Made by a program: the position numbers and the translations under genes
Part shown: piece by piece, positions 1-5,389 of the stretch
Layout: every line of letters begins with the position of its first letter
Position numbering within the stretch: the first letter of the stretch is position 1
NCBI GenBank assembly: GCA_938042265.1
Contig: CALIRN010000207.1
Span: 1-8,781 of the forward strand
DNA: 8,781 bases
Reading direction: 5' to 3'
From: an uncultured Eubacteriaceae bacterium
GTDB lineage: Bacteria > Bacillota > Clostridia > Lachnospirales > CAG-274
Notes under the pieces: generated by a model
Database searches by the model: none
Seen by the model: only the letters and a program-made list of their open reading frames with translations
Told to the model about the DNA's origin: nothing

Positions 1-1
1 G

Positions 2-568
2 AGAGAAAAGGGTATGACTATCAGCTTTGACGGCAACTTCCGCAGTGCATTGTGGAGCTGGGAGCAGGCAAGGGATTTCTGTACCCGCTGTTTACCATAC
101 GTAGACGTACTGCTTGGCATTGAGCCATATCATTTATGGAAGGATGAGGAGGACCACAGCAAGGGCGACTATAAGGACGGTGTCCCCTTACAGCCAAGCT
201 ATGAGCAGCAGGACGAAATATTCAGACGGTTTGTTGAGAAATACCCTAACCTTAAATGTATTGCCCGTCATGTACGCTACGCCCACAGCGGCAGTGAAAA
301 CAGCCTGAAGGCATTTATGTGGTATGAGGGACATACCTTTGAAAGTAAGATGTTTACCTTTAATATACTGGACCGTGTAGGCGGCGGCGATGCCTTTGCA
401 AGCGGTCTGATTTACGCTATGATGAACGATTATAAGCCTATGGATATGGTTAATTTTGCAGTTGCCAGCAGTGTGCTTAAGCATACAATCCACGGTGACG
501 CAAACATTACCGATGATGCAAAGAGTATCCGTAACCTTATGAATATGAATTACGATATTAAAAGATAA
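2..568 (+). CDS. kdgK: 2-keto-3-deoxygluconate kinase-like sugar kinase (PfkB family), 5'-truncated by window edge
   Basis: The reading frame is open from position 2, so the true start lies outside the window and only the last 188 residues are visible. The family is PfkB/ribokinase. The signature near the C-terminus is DRVGGGDAF, with the catalytic-base aspartate encoded at 389-391. The visible part opens with TISFDGNFRSALW, which matches the D-x-N-x-R-x-x-LW strand of 2-dehydro-3-deoxygluconokinases, and the ending SVLKHTIHGDANIT is also typical of that subgroup. KdgK enzymes phosphorylate 2-keto-3-deoxygluconate to KDPG in the cytoplasm during uronate and pectin breakdown. Family members are about 340 residues, so roughly half is missing. 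No neighbour in the window confirms the pathway, because the gene to the right is convergent and unrelated. A different PfkB sugar kinase is the main alternative. Confidence 0.85.
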   Translation, partial: REKGMTISFDGNFRSALWSWEQARDFCTRCLPYVDVLLGIEPYHLWKDEEDHSKGDYKDGVPLQPSYEQQDEIFRRFVEKYPNLKCIARHVRYAHSGSENSLKAFMWYEGHTFESKMFTFNILDRVGGGDAFASGLIYAMMNDYKPMDMVNFAVASSVLKHTIHGDANITDDAKSIRNLMNMNYDIKR

Positions 569-618
569 TTTTTCCGTAATCAATAAAAACAGATATTTTA
601 TATCCTCTTGTCAGTCTG

Positions 619-643
619 AGGCAGAGCTTGGCTCTGCCTTTTT
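619..643 (+). terminator. Intrinsic terminator after the sugar kinase
   Basis: A perfect 9-bp stem, AGGCAGAGC (619-627) and GCTCTGCCT (631-639), closes a 3-nt loop TTG and runs directly into TTTT. It lies 50 nt after the kinase stop codon. On the minus strand the same stem has no T tract after it, so it should stop plus-strand transcription only and is not the terminator of the convergent regulator gene. Confidence 0.88.
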
Positions 644-684
644 AATTGCCCAAAACTAAGGAAATACTGATTAAAAAAATAAAT

Positions 685-1824
685 TTATCCCTCCATTATC
701 TTAACATATTCTGCCGCTGCCACCGCTGACGAAAGCTCCGCAAGATATTCTCCGTCTGTCAAATCATTATCCAAAATCTGCTTTATTTTACCTATCCTGT
801 AGGCAACGGTATTTCTGTGGCAATTAGTGTTATTGGCAACCGCCTTAAATGAGCCTCTGTATTTAATATATGCCATAAGGGTTTCAAGCAAATTTCCGTC
901 ATGCTCCCTGTCATAATCCATAAGAGGTCCTATCATGTAACAGGCAAAGCGTTTTATACTGCCGATACTGTCACTGTGCATAAAAACCGAATACATCCCC
1001 GACAGCTCATAATCAAAATGTGAGATACCCTTATACTCGGCAATTTTGAGAGCCTTATCTGCCATGGCATAGCTTTGGAAAAGGCTTTTATAGCCATATC
1101 CCACAGAGCCTGTGGCAAGACAGATATCCGTGCCTTTTTTTTCTGCCATACTGCAGATAAGCTCCGTATACAGTCTTATTTTATCTCTGTCCGCATTATG
1201 TAAAAGCATAATAACCGGGCTTTCATCCAATATTAAAATATCCTCTATATTGGTAACAAGGCTGTGGAGCAAAAGCTTTGCTCTGCCTGCCTCCTTAATT
1301 TTTATCAGCCCTATTGTATAACTGTCCGAAGGCATAAGCTGCTGTGATTTTAAAAAGTCAATGTGCTTCTCAGCCGCCTCAGGGCTGTGACAAAGCTCTG
1401 TCAAGGCATTCTTCAGACTATCCTCCTTAAGCCTGCTGTTAAAATGTATATCCGCAAAGGTCTGCATTAAATCGGACAGGTGCATCTCCCATGGCATTGT
1501 CATAAGTAAAAAAGCGTTTTTATTGCATAAATCAATTATATCCCCTGTAATATGCTCCATTGTAATATACCTGCCAGTATTTATAATAAGCCCTGAAGTA
1601 TTTTTATTAATCAAAGCCAAAATAAAGCCGTAAAGGCCGCTACTGTCGGAAATTGACATACCGGTGGTCACCGACAGCTCACCACCCCTTACAAAGCTAA
1701 AGCTGCCGGCATCCTCCGCCAGATACAGCCATACCGCAGGGCGGTTAAGTCCCTTTTCTCCCGCAACTATCTTAAGTGAAAACCTTTCCCTTGCGGAATT
1801 ATAAAAGTCTCTTGCCGTTATCAT
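685..1824 (-). CDS. PucR-family transcriptional regulator
   Basis: This 379-residue protein has the classic PucR layout. The N-terminal PucR domain covers residues 1 to about 120 and contains the RGGELSVTTG element near residue 46. A divergent middle region follows, then a C-terminal helix-turn-helix at about residues 323-351 (RGSFKAVANNTNCHRNTVAYR). That R-x-S/N-x-x-x-x-A-x-x-x-x-x-H-R-N-T-x-x-Y-R pattern is the hallmark of PucR/CdaR-type DNA-binding ends. Start choice: ATG at 1824 is preceded by a GGGGGTG ribosome binding site about 8 nt away. Family members regulate purine, sugar-acid, proline or amino acid catabolism and usually act on adjacent genes. Here the gene is divergent from an aminotransferase operon, so local control of that operon is a reasonable inference. 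The effector cannot be told from sequence. I see no hairpin terminator just after its stop. Confidence 0.92.
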   Translation of the reverse strand: MITARDFYNSARERFSLKIVAGEKGLNRPAVWLYLAEDAGSFSFVRGGELSVTTGMSISDSSGLYGFILALINKNTSGLIINTGRYITMEHITGDIIDLCNKNAFLLMTMPWEMHLSDLMQTFADIHFNSRLKEDSLKNALTELCHSPEAAEKHIDFLKSQQLMPSDSYTIGLIKIKEAGRAKLLLHSLVTNIEDILILDESPVIMLLHNADRDKIRLYTELICSMAEKKGTDICLATGSVGYGYKSLFQSYAMADKALKIAEYKGISHFDYELSGMYSVFMHSDSIGSIKRFACYMIGPLMDYDREHDGNLLETLMAYIKYRGSFKAVANNTNCHRNTVAYRIGKIKQILDNDLTDGEYLAELSSAVAAAEYVKIMEG

Positions 1825-1901
1825 TGCCTACACCCCCGTTTCTTTTAAGTATATGTGCCGTCAGCACAAAAATCAAGCTGAAAATTTGTATTTTGGGGCT
1901 A

Positions 1902-1933
1902 TTGTAATTATTTTTATGTTCTGCTAGTATAAT
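1902..1933 (+). promoter_or_regulatory. Candidate promoter for the aminotransferase operon
   Basis: A perfect TATAAT lies at 1928-1933. No good -35 sits at ideal spacing: TTGTAA (1902-1907) is 20 bp away and TAATTA (1905-1910) is 17 bp away. A weak -35 fits a promoter that needs an activator such as the divergent PucR-type protein, but that is inference. Transcription would start near 1940, just before the hairpin at 1942. Confidence 0.45.
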
Positions 1934-1954
1934 AGCATAACAGCAAGGAAGCAA
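1926..1954 (-). promoter_or_regulatory. Candidate promoter for the PucR-type regulator
   Basis: On the minus strand a TTGCTT (-35, 1949-1954) and TATACT (-10, 1926-1931) are separated by 17 bp. The -10 matches 5 of 6 consensus bases and the -35 matches 3 of 6. A start near 1919 would leave a leader of about 95 nt. The -10 overlaps the plus-strand TATAAT, so the two directions would compete. This is a sequence match only. Confidence 0.35.
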
Positions 1955-1974
1955 AAAATGTCCTTGCTTTTTTT
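1942..1974 (+). terminator. Terminator-like hairpin in the aminotransferase leader (possible attenuator)
   Basis: The stem AGCAAGGA (1942-1949) pairs perfectly with TCCTTGCT (1961-1968) around an 11-nt A-rich loop and is followed by a run of Ts through 1974. This has the form of an intrinsic terminator, but it sits between the TATAAT box and the aminotransferase start, not after a gene. It could be an attenuator, a 5' mRNA-stabilising stem, or a boundary that blocks read-through from upstream. No aptamer or leader peptide is visible between it and the promoter. Confidence 0.6.
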
Positions 1975-2000
1975 ATTTACTATGAAACGGAGGAATATAT

Positions 2001-3362
2001 ATGTTAAAAGACGCATTACCAAAAATTATAACCGATGTTGTCCCCGGTCCCAAAGCTGCCGAGATTATTGCAAGACGCAAAAAGTCCGTACCCAACGCCG
2101 TAGGCTGTGCTTATCCATGTGTTATCAAAAGAGGCGAGGGGGCTATGGTTGAGGACGTTGACGGCAATTACTTCCTTGATTGGGTAGGCGGCGTAGGCGT
2201 TTTAAATATAGGCTACTCACATCCTGAGGTTGTGGAGGCTGTTAAGGCACAGGCTGACAACTATTTTCACGCTATGTTTAATATCATCACCCACGAGGGC
2301 TACGTGGCGCTTGCCGAAAAAATCGGCTCCATTGCTCCCACAAAGGGTGAGCATAACAAGGTTTTCTTTGCAAACAGCGGTGCCGAAGCTGATGAAAACG
2401 CTGTTAAGGTTGCAAAGGCTTATACAAAGCGTCCCAACATTATTGTATTTTCAGGAGCTTTCCATGGCAGAACAATGCTTACCATGTCTATGACCGCTAA
2501 GAAGGCTTATTCAAAGGGTATGGGGCCTTTCCCTGACGGTGTTTACAGAGCACAGTATCCTTACCTTTACAGACGTCCCGAGGGTATGACTGAGTCAGAA
2601 GCCATTGATTTTTATATCAGCTCCATCTATCAGCTCTTTGACGAATGCTCACCTGCCGAGTATATAGCCGCTATGGTCATGGAGCCGTTACAGGGCGAGG
2701 GAGGCTTTATCCCCGCACCAATCGAGTGGGTTAAGGCTATAAGAAAAATTTGTGATGAAAACGGTATTCTTCTTATTGCAGATGAGGTTCAGTCAGGCTG
2801 GTGCAGGACAGGTAAAATGTTTGCCTCCTGTTATTGGGAAGAGGCCGGCGCAGCTCCTGATATTATTGCAACGGCAAAGTCCATTGCAGGCGGTGTACCA
2901 CTCAGCGCAGGTATTGCAAGAGATGAGATTATGGACGCTGTCCCCGGCGGTATAATCGGCGGTACATACGGCGGTAATGCCCTTGCCTGTGCAGCGGCCT
3001 TTAAGGTAATTGAGATTATGGAAAGAGATAACCTTGCAGCACGCTCAATGGAGCTTGGCAACAAGGTTAAGGCAAGATATGCGGATATGGGTAAAAAGTA
3101 TCCTGTTGTAGGCGATATAAGAGGCCTTGGCGGTATGGTAGGCATTGAGTTTGTTAAGGATACAAAAACCAAAGAGCCTTACCCCGAGCTTGTAGCCGCT
3201 ATGGTACAGGAATGCGCAAGTAACGGTCTGCTTGTTGAGGGTGCGGGTACCTATAACAACGTTATCAGATTTTTAGCGCCTCTTGTAATAACAGACGCAC
3301 AGCTTGAAGCAGGTCTTGATATATTTGAAAATTCTCTTGCCGCCTGCCTTGAAAGAAGGTAG
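2001..3362 (+). CDS. gabT: Class III PLP-dependent aminotransferase, probably 4-aminobutyrate aminotransferase
   Basis: This complete 453-residue class III (fold type I) aminotransferase moves the amino group of an omega-amino acid, most likely GABA, to 2-oxoglutarate in the cytoplasm. Visible landmarks are NSGAEADENAVKVAK from residue 125 (phosphate binding), FHG at 154-156, MEPLQGEGG at 227-235, the cofactor-nitrogen aspartate D261 in LIADEVQSG, the Schiff-base lysine K293 in TAKSIAGGVPLSAG, T322 in GTYGGN, and R423 in VIRFLAPL. E233 and R423 sit where E. coli GabT has its E211-R398 gating pair, which supports omega-amino acid use. The N-terminal region with VPGPKAAEIIARRKKSVP also fits the GabT-like group. 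The ATG at 2001 has GGAGG at 1989-1993 with 7-nt spacing. The next gene starts 3 nt after the stop, so the two form an operon. Ornithine, diaminobutyrate or other omega-amine substrates remain possible. Confidence 0.85.
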   Translation: MLKDALPKIITDVVPGPKAAEIIARRKKSVPNAVGCAYPCVIKRGEGAMVEDVDGNYFLDWVGGVGVLNIGYSHPEVVEAVKAQADNYFHAMFNIITHEGYVALAEKIGSIAPTKGEHNKVFFANSGAEADENAVKVAKAYTKRPNIIVFSGAFHGRTMLTMSMTAKKAYSKGMGPFPDGVYRAQYPYLYRRPEGMTESEAIDFYISSIYQLFDECSPAEYIAAMVMEPLQGEGGFIPAPIEWVKAIRKICDENGILLIADEVQSGWCRTGKMFASCYWEEAGAAPDIIATAKSIAGGVPLSAGIARDEIMDAVPGGIIGGTYGGNALACAAAFKVIEIMERDNLAARSMELGNKVKARYADMGKKYPVVGDIRGLGGMVGIEFVKDTKTKEPYPELVAAMVQECASNGLLVEGAGTYNNVIRFLAPLVITDAQLEAGLDIFENSLAACLERR

Positions 3363-3365
3363 ACC

Positions 3366-3986
3366 ATGGAGCTGAAAAGATCCTGCGCCGACTGCGGCGT
3401 TATAAACTGTGATGTATGCAATAAAAGCTATCCAAGCTTTTGCCCCACGGCAAATATTAACCCTGACTTTAAATCCGAAGTTATGAAAAAATATGATGAG
3501 GACAATAACCGTCAGATAATGCAGACTGCTGCCAATGTGGAATATGAGGGCTACTGCCGCCTTACCAGAGTGGAGGAAACTGTTGAGTTCGCCAAAAGGA
3601 TGGGCTATAAGAAAATAGGCATTGCCACCTGTGCGGGACTGATCGCCGAAACAAGGGCACTGACAAAAATTCTCCGAAGCCATGGCTTTGAGGTATACGG
3701 TATATGCTGTAAATGCGGGGCAACGCCCAAGGATACTGTAGGCATTGATGAAAAATGCAAGGAGATAGGCCCCAATATGTGCAACCCTATCCTGCAGGCG
3801 GAGAGCCTTAATAGAGAAGGAACCGATTTAAATATTGTTATGGGGCTGTGCGTAGGCCACGACAGCCTGTTTTATAAGTACTCAAACGTGGCGGTAACCA
3901 CCCTTGTTGCCAAGGATAGAGTGCTTGCCCATAACCCCGCAGGAGCATTGTACAGCTCGTATTATCAAAAATTAATGAAGAATTAA
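3366..3986 (+). CDS. DUF1847-like cysteine-rich putative metal-binding protein
   Basis: This is a 206-residue soluble protein with 13 cysteines (residues 7, 10, 15, 18, 26, 64, 89, 114, 115, 117, 131, 139 and 162). The N-terminal SCADCGVINCDVC cluster and the later CCKCG, GPNMCNPILQA and GLCVGHD blocks match my recollection of the DUF1847 family of clostridial and archaeal proteins, whose function is unknown. No signal peptide or membrane segment is seen. The spacing of the cysteines suggests a metal or iron-sulfur site, which is inference. The ATG is only 3 nt after the aminotransferase stop, with AAGG (3356-3359) inside that gene's end acting as RBS, so the two are probably translationally coupled. 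I see no convincing terminator within 100 nt of its stop, only A/T runs. Confidence 0.82.
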   Translation: MELKRSCADCGVINCDVCNKSYPSFCPTANINPDFKSEVMKKYDEDNNRQIMQTAANVEYEGYCRLTRVEETVEFAKRMGYKKIGIATCAGLIAETRALTKILRSHGFEVYGICCKCGATPKDTVGIDEKCKEIGPNMCNPILQAESLNREGTDLNIVMGLCVGHDSLFYKYSNVAVTTLVAKDRVLAHNPAGALYSSYYQKLMKN

Positions 3987-4068
3987 TATAATAGCTGTGA
4001 GGACTTTGTATTCCCGTTTTTTTGATTTTAAAATATAATACGCCATATTCTACAGAATAAAAAAAATA

Positions 4069-4098
4069 TTTACAAGTAATCCTTGTATAGGATAGAAT
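4069..4098 (+). promoter_or_regulatory. Sigma-A-like promoter of the riboswitch transcript
   Basis: TTTACA (4069-4074, 5 of 6 matches) and TAGAAT (4093-4098, 5 of 6) are spaced by 18 bp. The predicted start near 4105 is just ahead of the first conserved aptamer bases, which is where a riboswitch leader should begin. A short palindrome, TATTCT-AC-AGAATA, lies upstream at 4046-4059 and could be a binding site, though nothing proves it. Confidence 0.55.
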
Positions 4099-4113
4099 TT
4101 GAATTTTAATAAA

Positions 4114-4192
4114 ACACATGGCAAACTTGCCGAAAGGCAACGTCGCAAAGTTATCAGTCTGAGGTCAGTAATGACTATGACGGCGGAACCGC
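4114..4192 (+). promoter_or_regulatory. Cyclic-di-GMP-I (GEMM) riboswitch aptamer
   Basis: The conserved GEMM core is visible in order. GGCAAAC (4120-4126) is followed by a hairpin TTGCC-GAAA-GGCAA (4127-4140) with a GNRA tetraloop, then GTCGC (4142-4146), the linker AAA (4147-4149) and a second hairpin. In the second hairpin TCTGAG (4158-4163) and TATGA (4176-4180) occupy the places of the 11-nt tetraloop receptor (CCTAAG and TATGG), with a C-G to T-A pair swap. They flank GTCA-GTAA-TGAC (4164-4175). The base of that hairpin pairs GTT (4150-4152) with AAC (4187-4189), a covarying replacement of the common CC/GG. A G is present just before GCAAAC where cGAMP-selective variants carry A, so c-di-GMP is the likelier ligand. 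One departure is GTCGC instead of GACGC. Ligand choice needs a binding test. Confidence 0.86.
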
Positions 4193-4232
4193 ATTTGATT
4201 ATCCAGTAGATATCGATGCGGTTATTTTTTTT
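4187..4232 (+). terminator. Riboswitch expression-platform terminator
   Basis: AACCGCAT (4187-4194) pairs perfectly with ATGCGGTT (4216-4223) across a 21-nt loop, followed by A and eight Ts (4225-4232). The 5' arm reuses the last bases of the aptamer (AACC, 4187-4190). The aptamer and the terminator are therefore mutually exclusive, which predicts that ligand binding lets transcription continue. Confidence 0.85.
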
Positions 4233-4266
4233 ACAAAAATATTATAGGGAGTACAAGGAGGGCATT

Positions 4267-4416
4267 ATGAAACTGAAAAAGCTGGTGAGCGTATGCCTTA
4301 TGGCGATGTTTATCACAGGCTGTACGCCTCTGTCGGCATTTGCACAGGAGCAGGAGGCTTACTTGTCATCGGGGAATGATAAGACAGTAAGTGCAGGCTG
4401 CAACAATAGCAAATGA
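4267..4416 (+). CDS. 49-residue exported peptide or lipoprotein stub under riboswitch control
   Basis: The ATG at 4267 has AAGGAGGG at 4255-4262, a strong RBS with short spacing, and lies 34 nt after the riboswitch terminator. The product begins with a typical export signal: MKLKK, then a hydrophobic core to residue 16. Two processing sites are possible. One is a lipobox ITGC ending at C19, and the other is a signal peptidase I site AFA-QE after residue 28. What remains after cleavage is only about 20-30 residues, polar, ending in GCNNSK. c-di-GMP-I riboswitches often control surface or adhesive proteins, so this may be the start of a larger gene that was lost, or a true short secreted peptide. 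No continuing long frame is seen downstream. A plus-one frame gives about 18 sensible codons to a TGA near 4446, too short to prove a frameshift. Upstream in-frame ATG starts inside the terminator are less likely. Confidence 0.6.
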   Translation: MKLKKLVSVCLMAMFITGCTPLSAFAQEQEAYLSSGNDKTVSAGCNNSK

Positions 4417-4542
4417 AATAGATAATATTACTTTTTTAGTATCATGAGTAGGTCCAAAGTATAAATCTGCAAAACTAAAACTAATCAGTTCAAAACTTAG
4501 TAGACTGCAACACCCTCACTATATAGAGTAATATTATATATT
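4417..4542. repeat. Imperfect 16-bp inverted repeat enclosing 94 bp
   Basis: The arms 4417-4432 and 4527-4542 are complementary at 15 of 16 positions, with an 11-bp perfect core ATAATATTACT / AGTAATATTAT. They begin immediately after the stop codon of the 49-residue peptide. The enclosed segment has no coding frame of note. It may be a stem-loop in the 3' part of the riboswitch transcript or a small decayed insertion. The arms are almost all A/T, so chance is a real alternative. Confidence 0.35.
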
Positions 4543-4571
4543 AACAAAAATACGATAGAGGGTAATTTTGC

Positions 4572-4664
4572 TTGAAAATTTTAAATTGTATAATTGTAAT
4601 TAACCTGATGATAATTGCCGCACTTAATGTTTATACTCACACTAGCTATCATACCATCACCTGA
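4572..4664 (+). CDS. Possible 30-codon hydrophobic micro-ORF
   Basis: A TTG start at 4572 is preceded by AGAGGG (4557-4562) at 9-nt spacing. It opens a 30-codon frame ending in TGA at 4662-4664. The product starts with one lysine, then a hydrophobic run (ILNCIIVINLMIIAALNV), then a polar Thr/His/Tyr tail, like a one-span membrane peptide or a lone signal sequence. The frame is short, the region is AT-rich and the start is non-ATG, so this is tentative. No family is recognised. Confidence 0.25.
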   Translation: MKILNCIIVINLMIIAALNVYTHTSYHTIT

Positions 4665-4764
4665 TTTTTCTCTTGATTTTTTCTATACCGAACCTTATTA
4701 TATATTATCGGCAAAAATAAATGGAATTTATTTAAAATGACAAAAAGTTTAAAAATATTAACCG
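4665..4764. other. AT-rich spacer without recognised genes
   Basis: Together with 4543-4571 this completes the 443-bp gap between the 49-residue peptide gene and the lipoprotein gene. It holds T-rich runs and a 7-bp A/T hairpin, AAATAAA-TGGAA-TTTATTT (4715-4733). I see no tRNA, repeat array or transposase remnant. Transcription from the riboswitch side and from the operon on the other strand converge here. Confidence 0.5.
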
Positions 4765-4799
4765 AAAAAGGCTGCCATATTAAAAATTACGACAGCCTT
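4765..4799 (-). terminator. Intrinsic terminator of the glycosyltransferase/lipoprotein operon
   Basis: On the minus strand AAGGCTG (from 4799 down to 4793) pairs with CAGCCTT (4774 down to 4768) around an 18-nt loop and is followed by more Ts to 4765. It lies about 60 nt after the lipoprotein stop codon. On the plus strand the stem is followed by AAGTTTA, so stopping in that direction would be weak. Confidence 0.82.
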
Positions 4800-4859
4800 A
4801 AGTTTATGGGGATACTTACATTTTGATAATAACGTGTATGCAGACTAAGCCTGCTGAAA

Positions 4860-5366
4860 TTATTCAGGGGAAGTTGCTTCTGCAATTTGGGTTGCTTCAT
4901 ATTCTGCTTCCGTACCTCCCTCAGAAATTTCGGAAGTGATACCCATATCCCTTTCCTCAATTGCGGCAACAGCTCTGCCGCTTTCATCAACGGTAAGAGT
5001 TAACTTATTTACTGAATAAAGGGCAAGCTCTGTAAAATATACCGCATTTCCGTTAGAGTCCTCGCACTTTATATCATACATTTCACTGTCTGACAGATTA
5101 GGATATTTAACAGACATTTCATCGCCCCTGTGAAACACCTCATTTTTACCTAAAAGGCTGCTCCCCCAATTTTCCATATTGCTGACGGAAATATACAGTC
5201 CGTGTATCTCCTTATCCGTCATATTAATCAGGGTAAACACAGGCTTTGCATCCTCATCTGATACATCAGCTGCCTCCTGTGTTGCTTCAGTCCTATCAGA
5301 GGTACAGCCTGCAACAACTATTGCCGTTATCAATAAAACCATTAAGATTGATAGATATTTTTTCAT
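4860..5366 (-). CDS. Acidic lipoprotein of unknown function
   Basis: The 168-residue product begins MKKYLSILMV, has a hydrophobic stretch to residue 20 and a lipobox VAGC with the lipidated cysteine at residue 21. It should therefore be anchored on the outer face of the membrane. An acidic linker (about residues 22-40) leads to a predicted beta-sandwich of about residues 43-137. That domain has the pattern INMTDKEIHGLYIS, a WG at 67-68, LLG at 71-73, an HRGDEMSV turn and YDIKCEDSNGN at 97-107. This pattern is familiar from small secreted bacterial domains of unknown role. The C-terminus is Glu/Thr/Ala-rich and looks disordered. The start has AAAGGA 9 nt upstream. The gene lies 23 nt after the GT-C gene and is last in the operon, so a role in surface glycan assembly or as an acceptor is possible but unproven. 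Confidence 0.85.
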   Translation of the reverse strand: MKKYLSILMVLLITAIVVAGCTSDRTEATQEAADVSDEDAKPVFTLINMTDKEIHGLYISVSNMENWGSSLLGKNEVFHRGDEMSVKYPNLSDSEMYDIKCEDSNGNAVYFTELALYSVNKLTLTVDESGRAVAAIEERDMGITSEISEGGTEAEYEATQIAEATSPE

Positions 5367-5389
5367 TTTCTTTATTCCTTTACAAAAAA

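Noticed and set aside
188..583. 131-codon minus-strand frame opposite the sugar kinase
   Set aside because: The plus frame has clear PfkB motifs. The minus product matches no family I recognise and has no convincing RBS.
611..621. 11-base match TCAGTCTGAGG shared with the riboswitch at 4154-4164
   Set aside because: Several exact 11-mer matches are expected by chance in a window of this size, and the 611 copy lacks the GCAAAC and other aptamer elements.
1854..1868. Small inverted repeat TGTGC-CGTCA-GCACA in the regulator leader as a PucR operator
   Set aside because: Five-base arms are too short to support an operator call, and the site lies downstream of the predicted regulator start.
3838..4140. 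100-codon minus-strand frame across the DUF1847 end and riboswitch
   Set aside because: It runs through the end of a real gene and through the structured riboswitch leader. The product looks like a chance translation.
4216..4266. Upstream in-frame ATG extending the 49-residue peptide to 66 residues
   Set aside because: That start lies in the terminator 3' arm with no RBS, whereas ATG 4267 has AAGGAGGG and begins a proper signal sequence.
4589..4594. TATAAT inside the 30-codon micro-ORF as a separate promoter
   Set aside because: The only -35 at suitable spacing (TTTTGC, 4566-4571) is poor, and AT-rich spacers give TATAAT by chance.
4417..4764. CRISPR array, tRNA or transposase remnant in the AT-rich spacer
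   Set aside because: No direct repeats, no cloverleaf elements and no coding remnants are visible.
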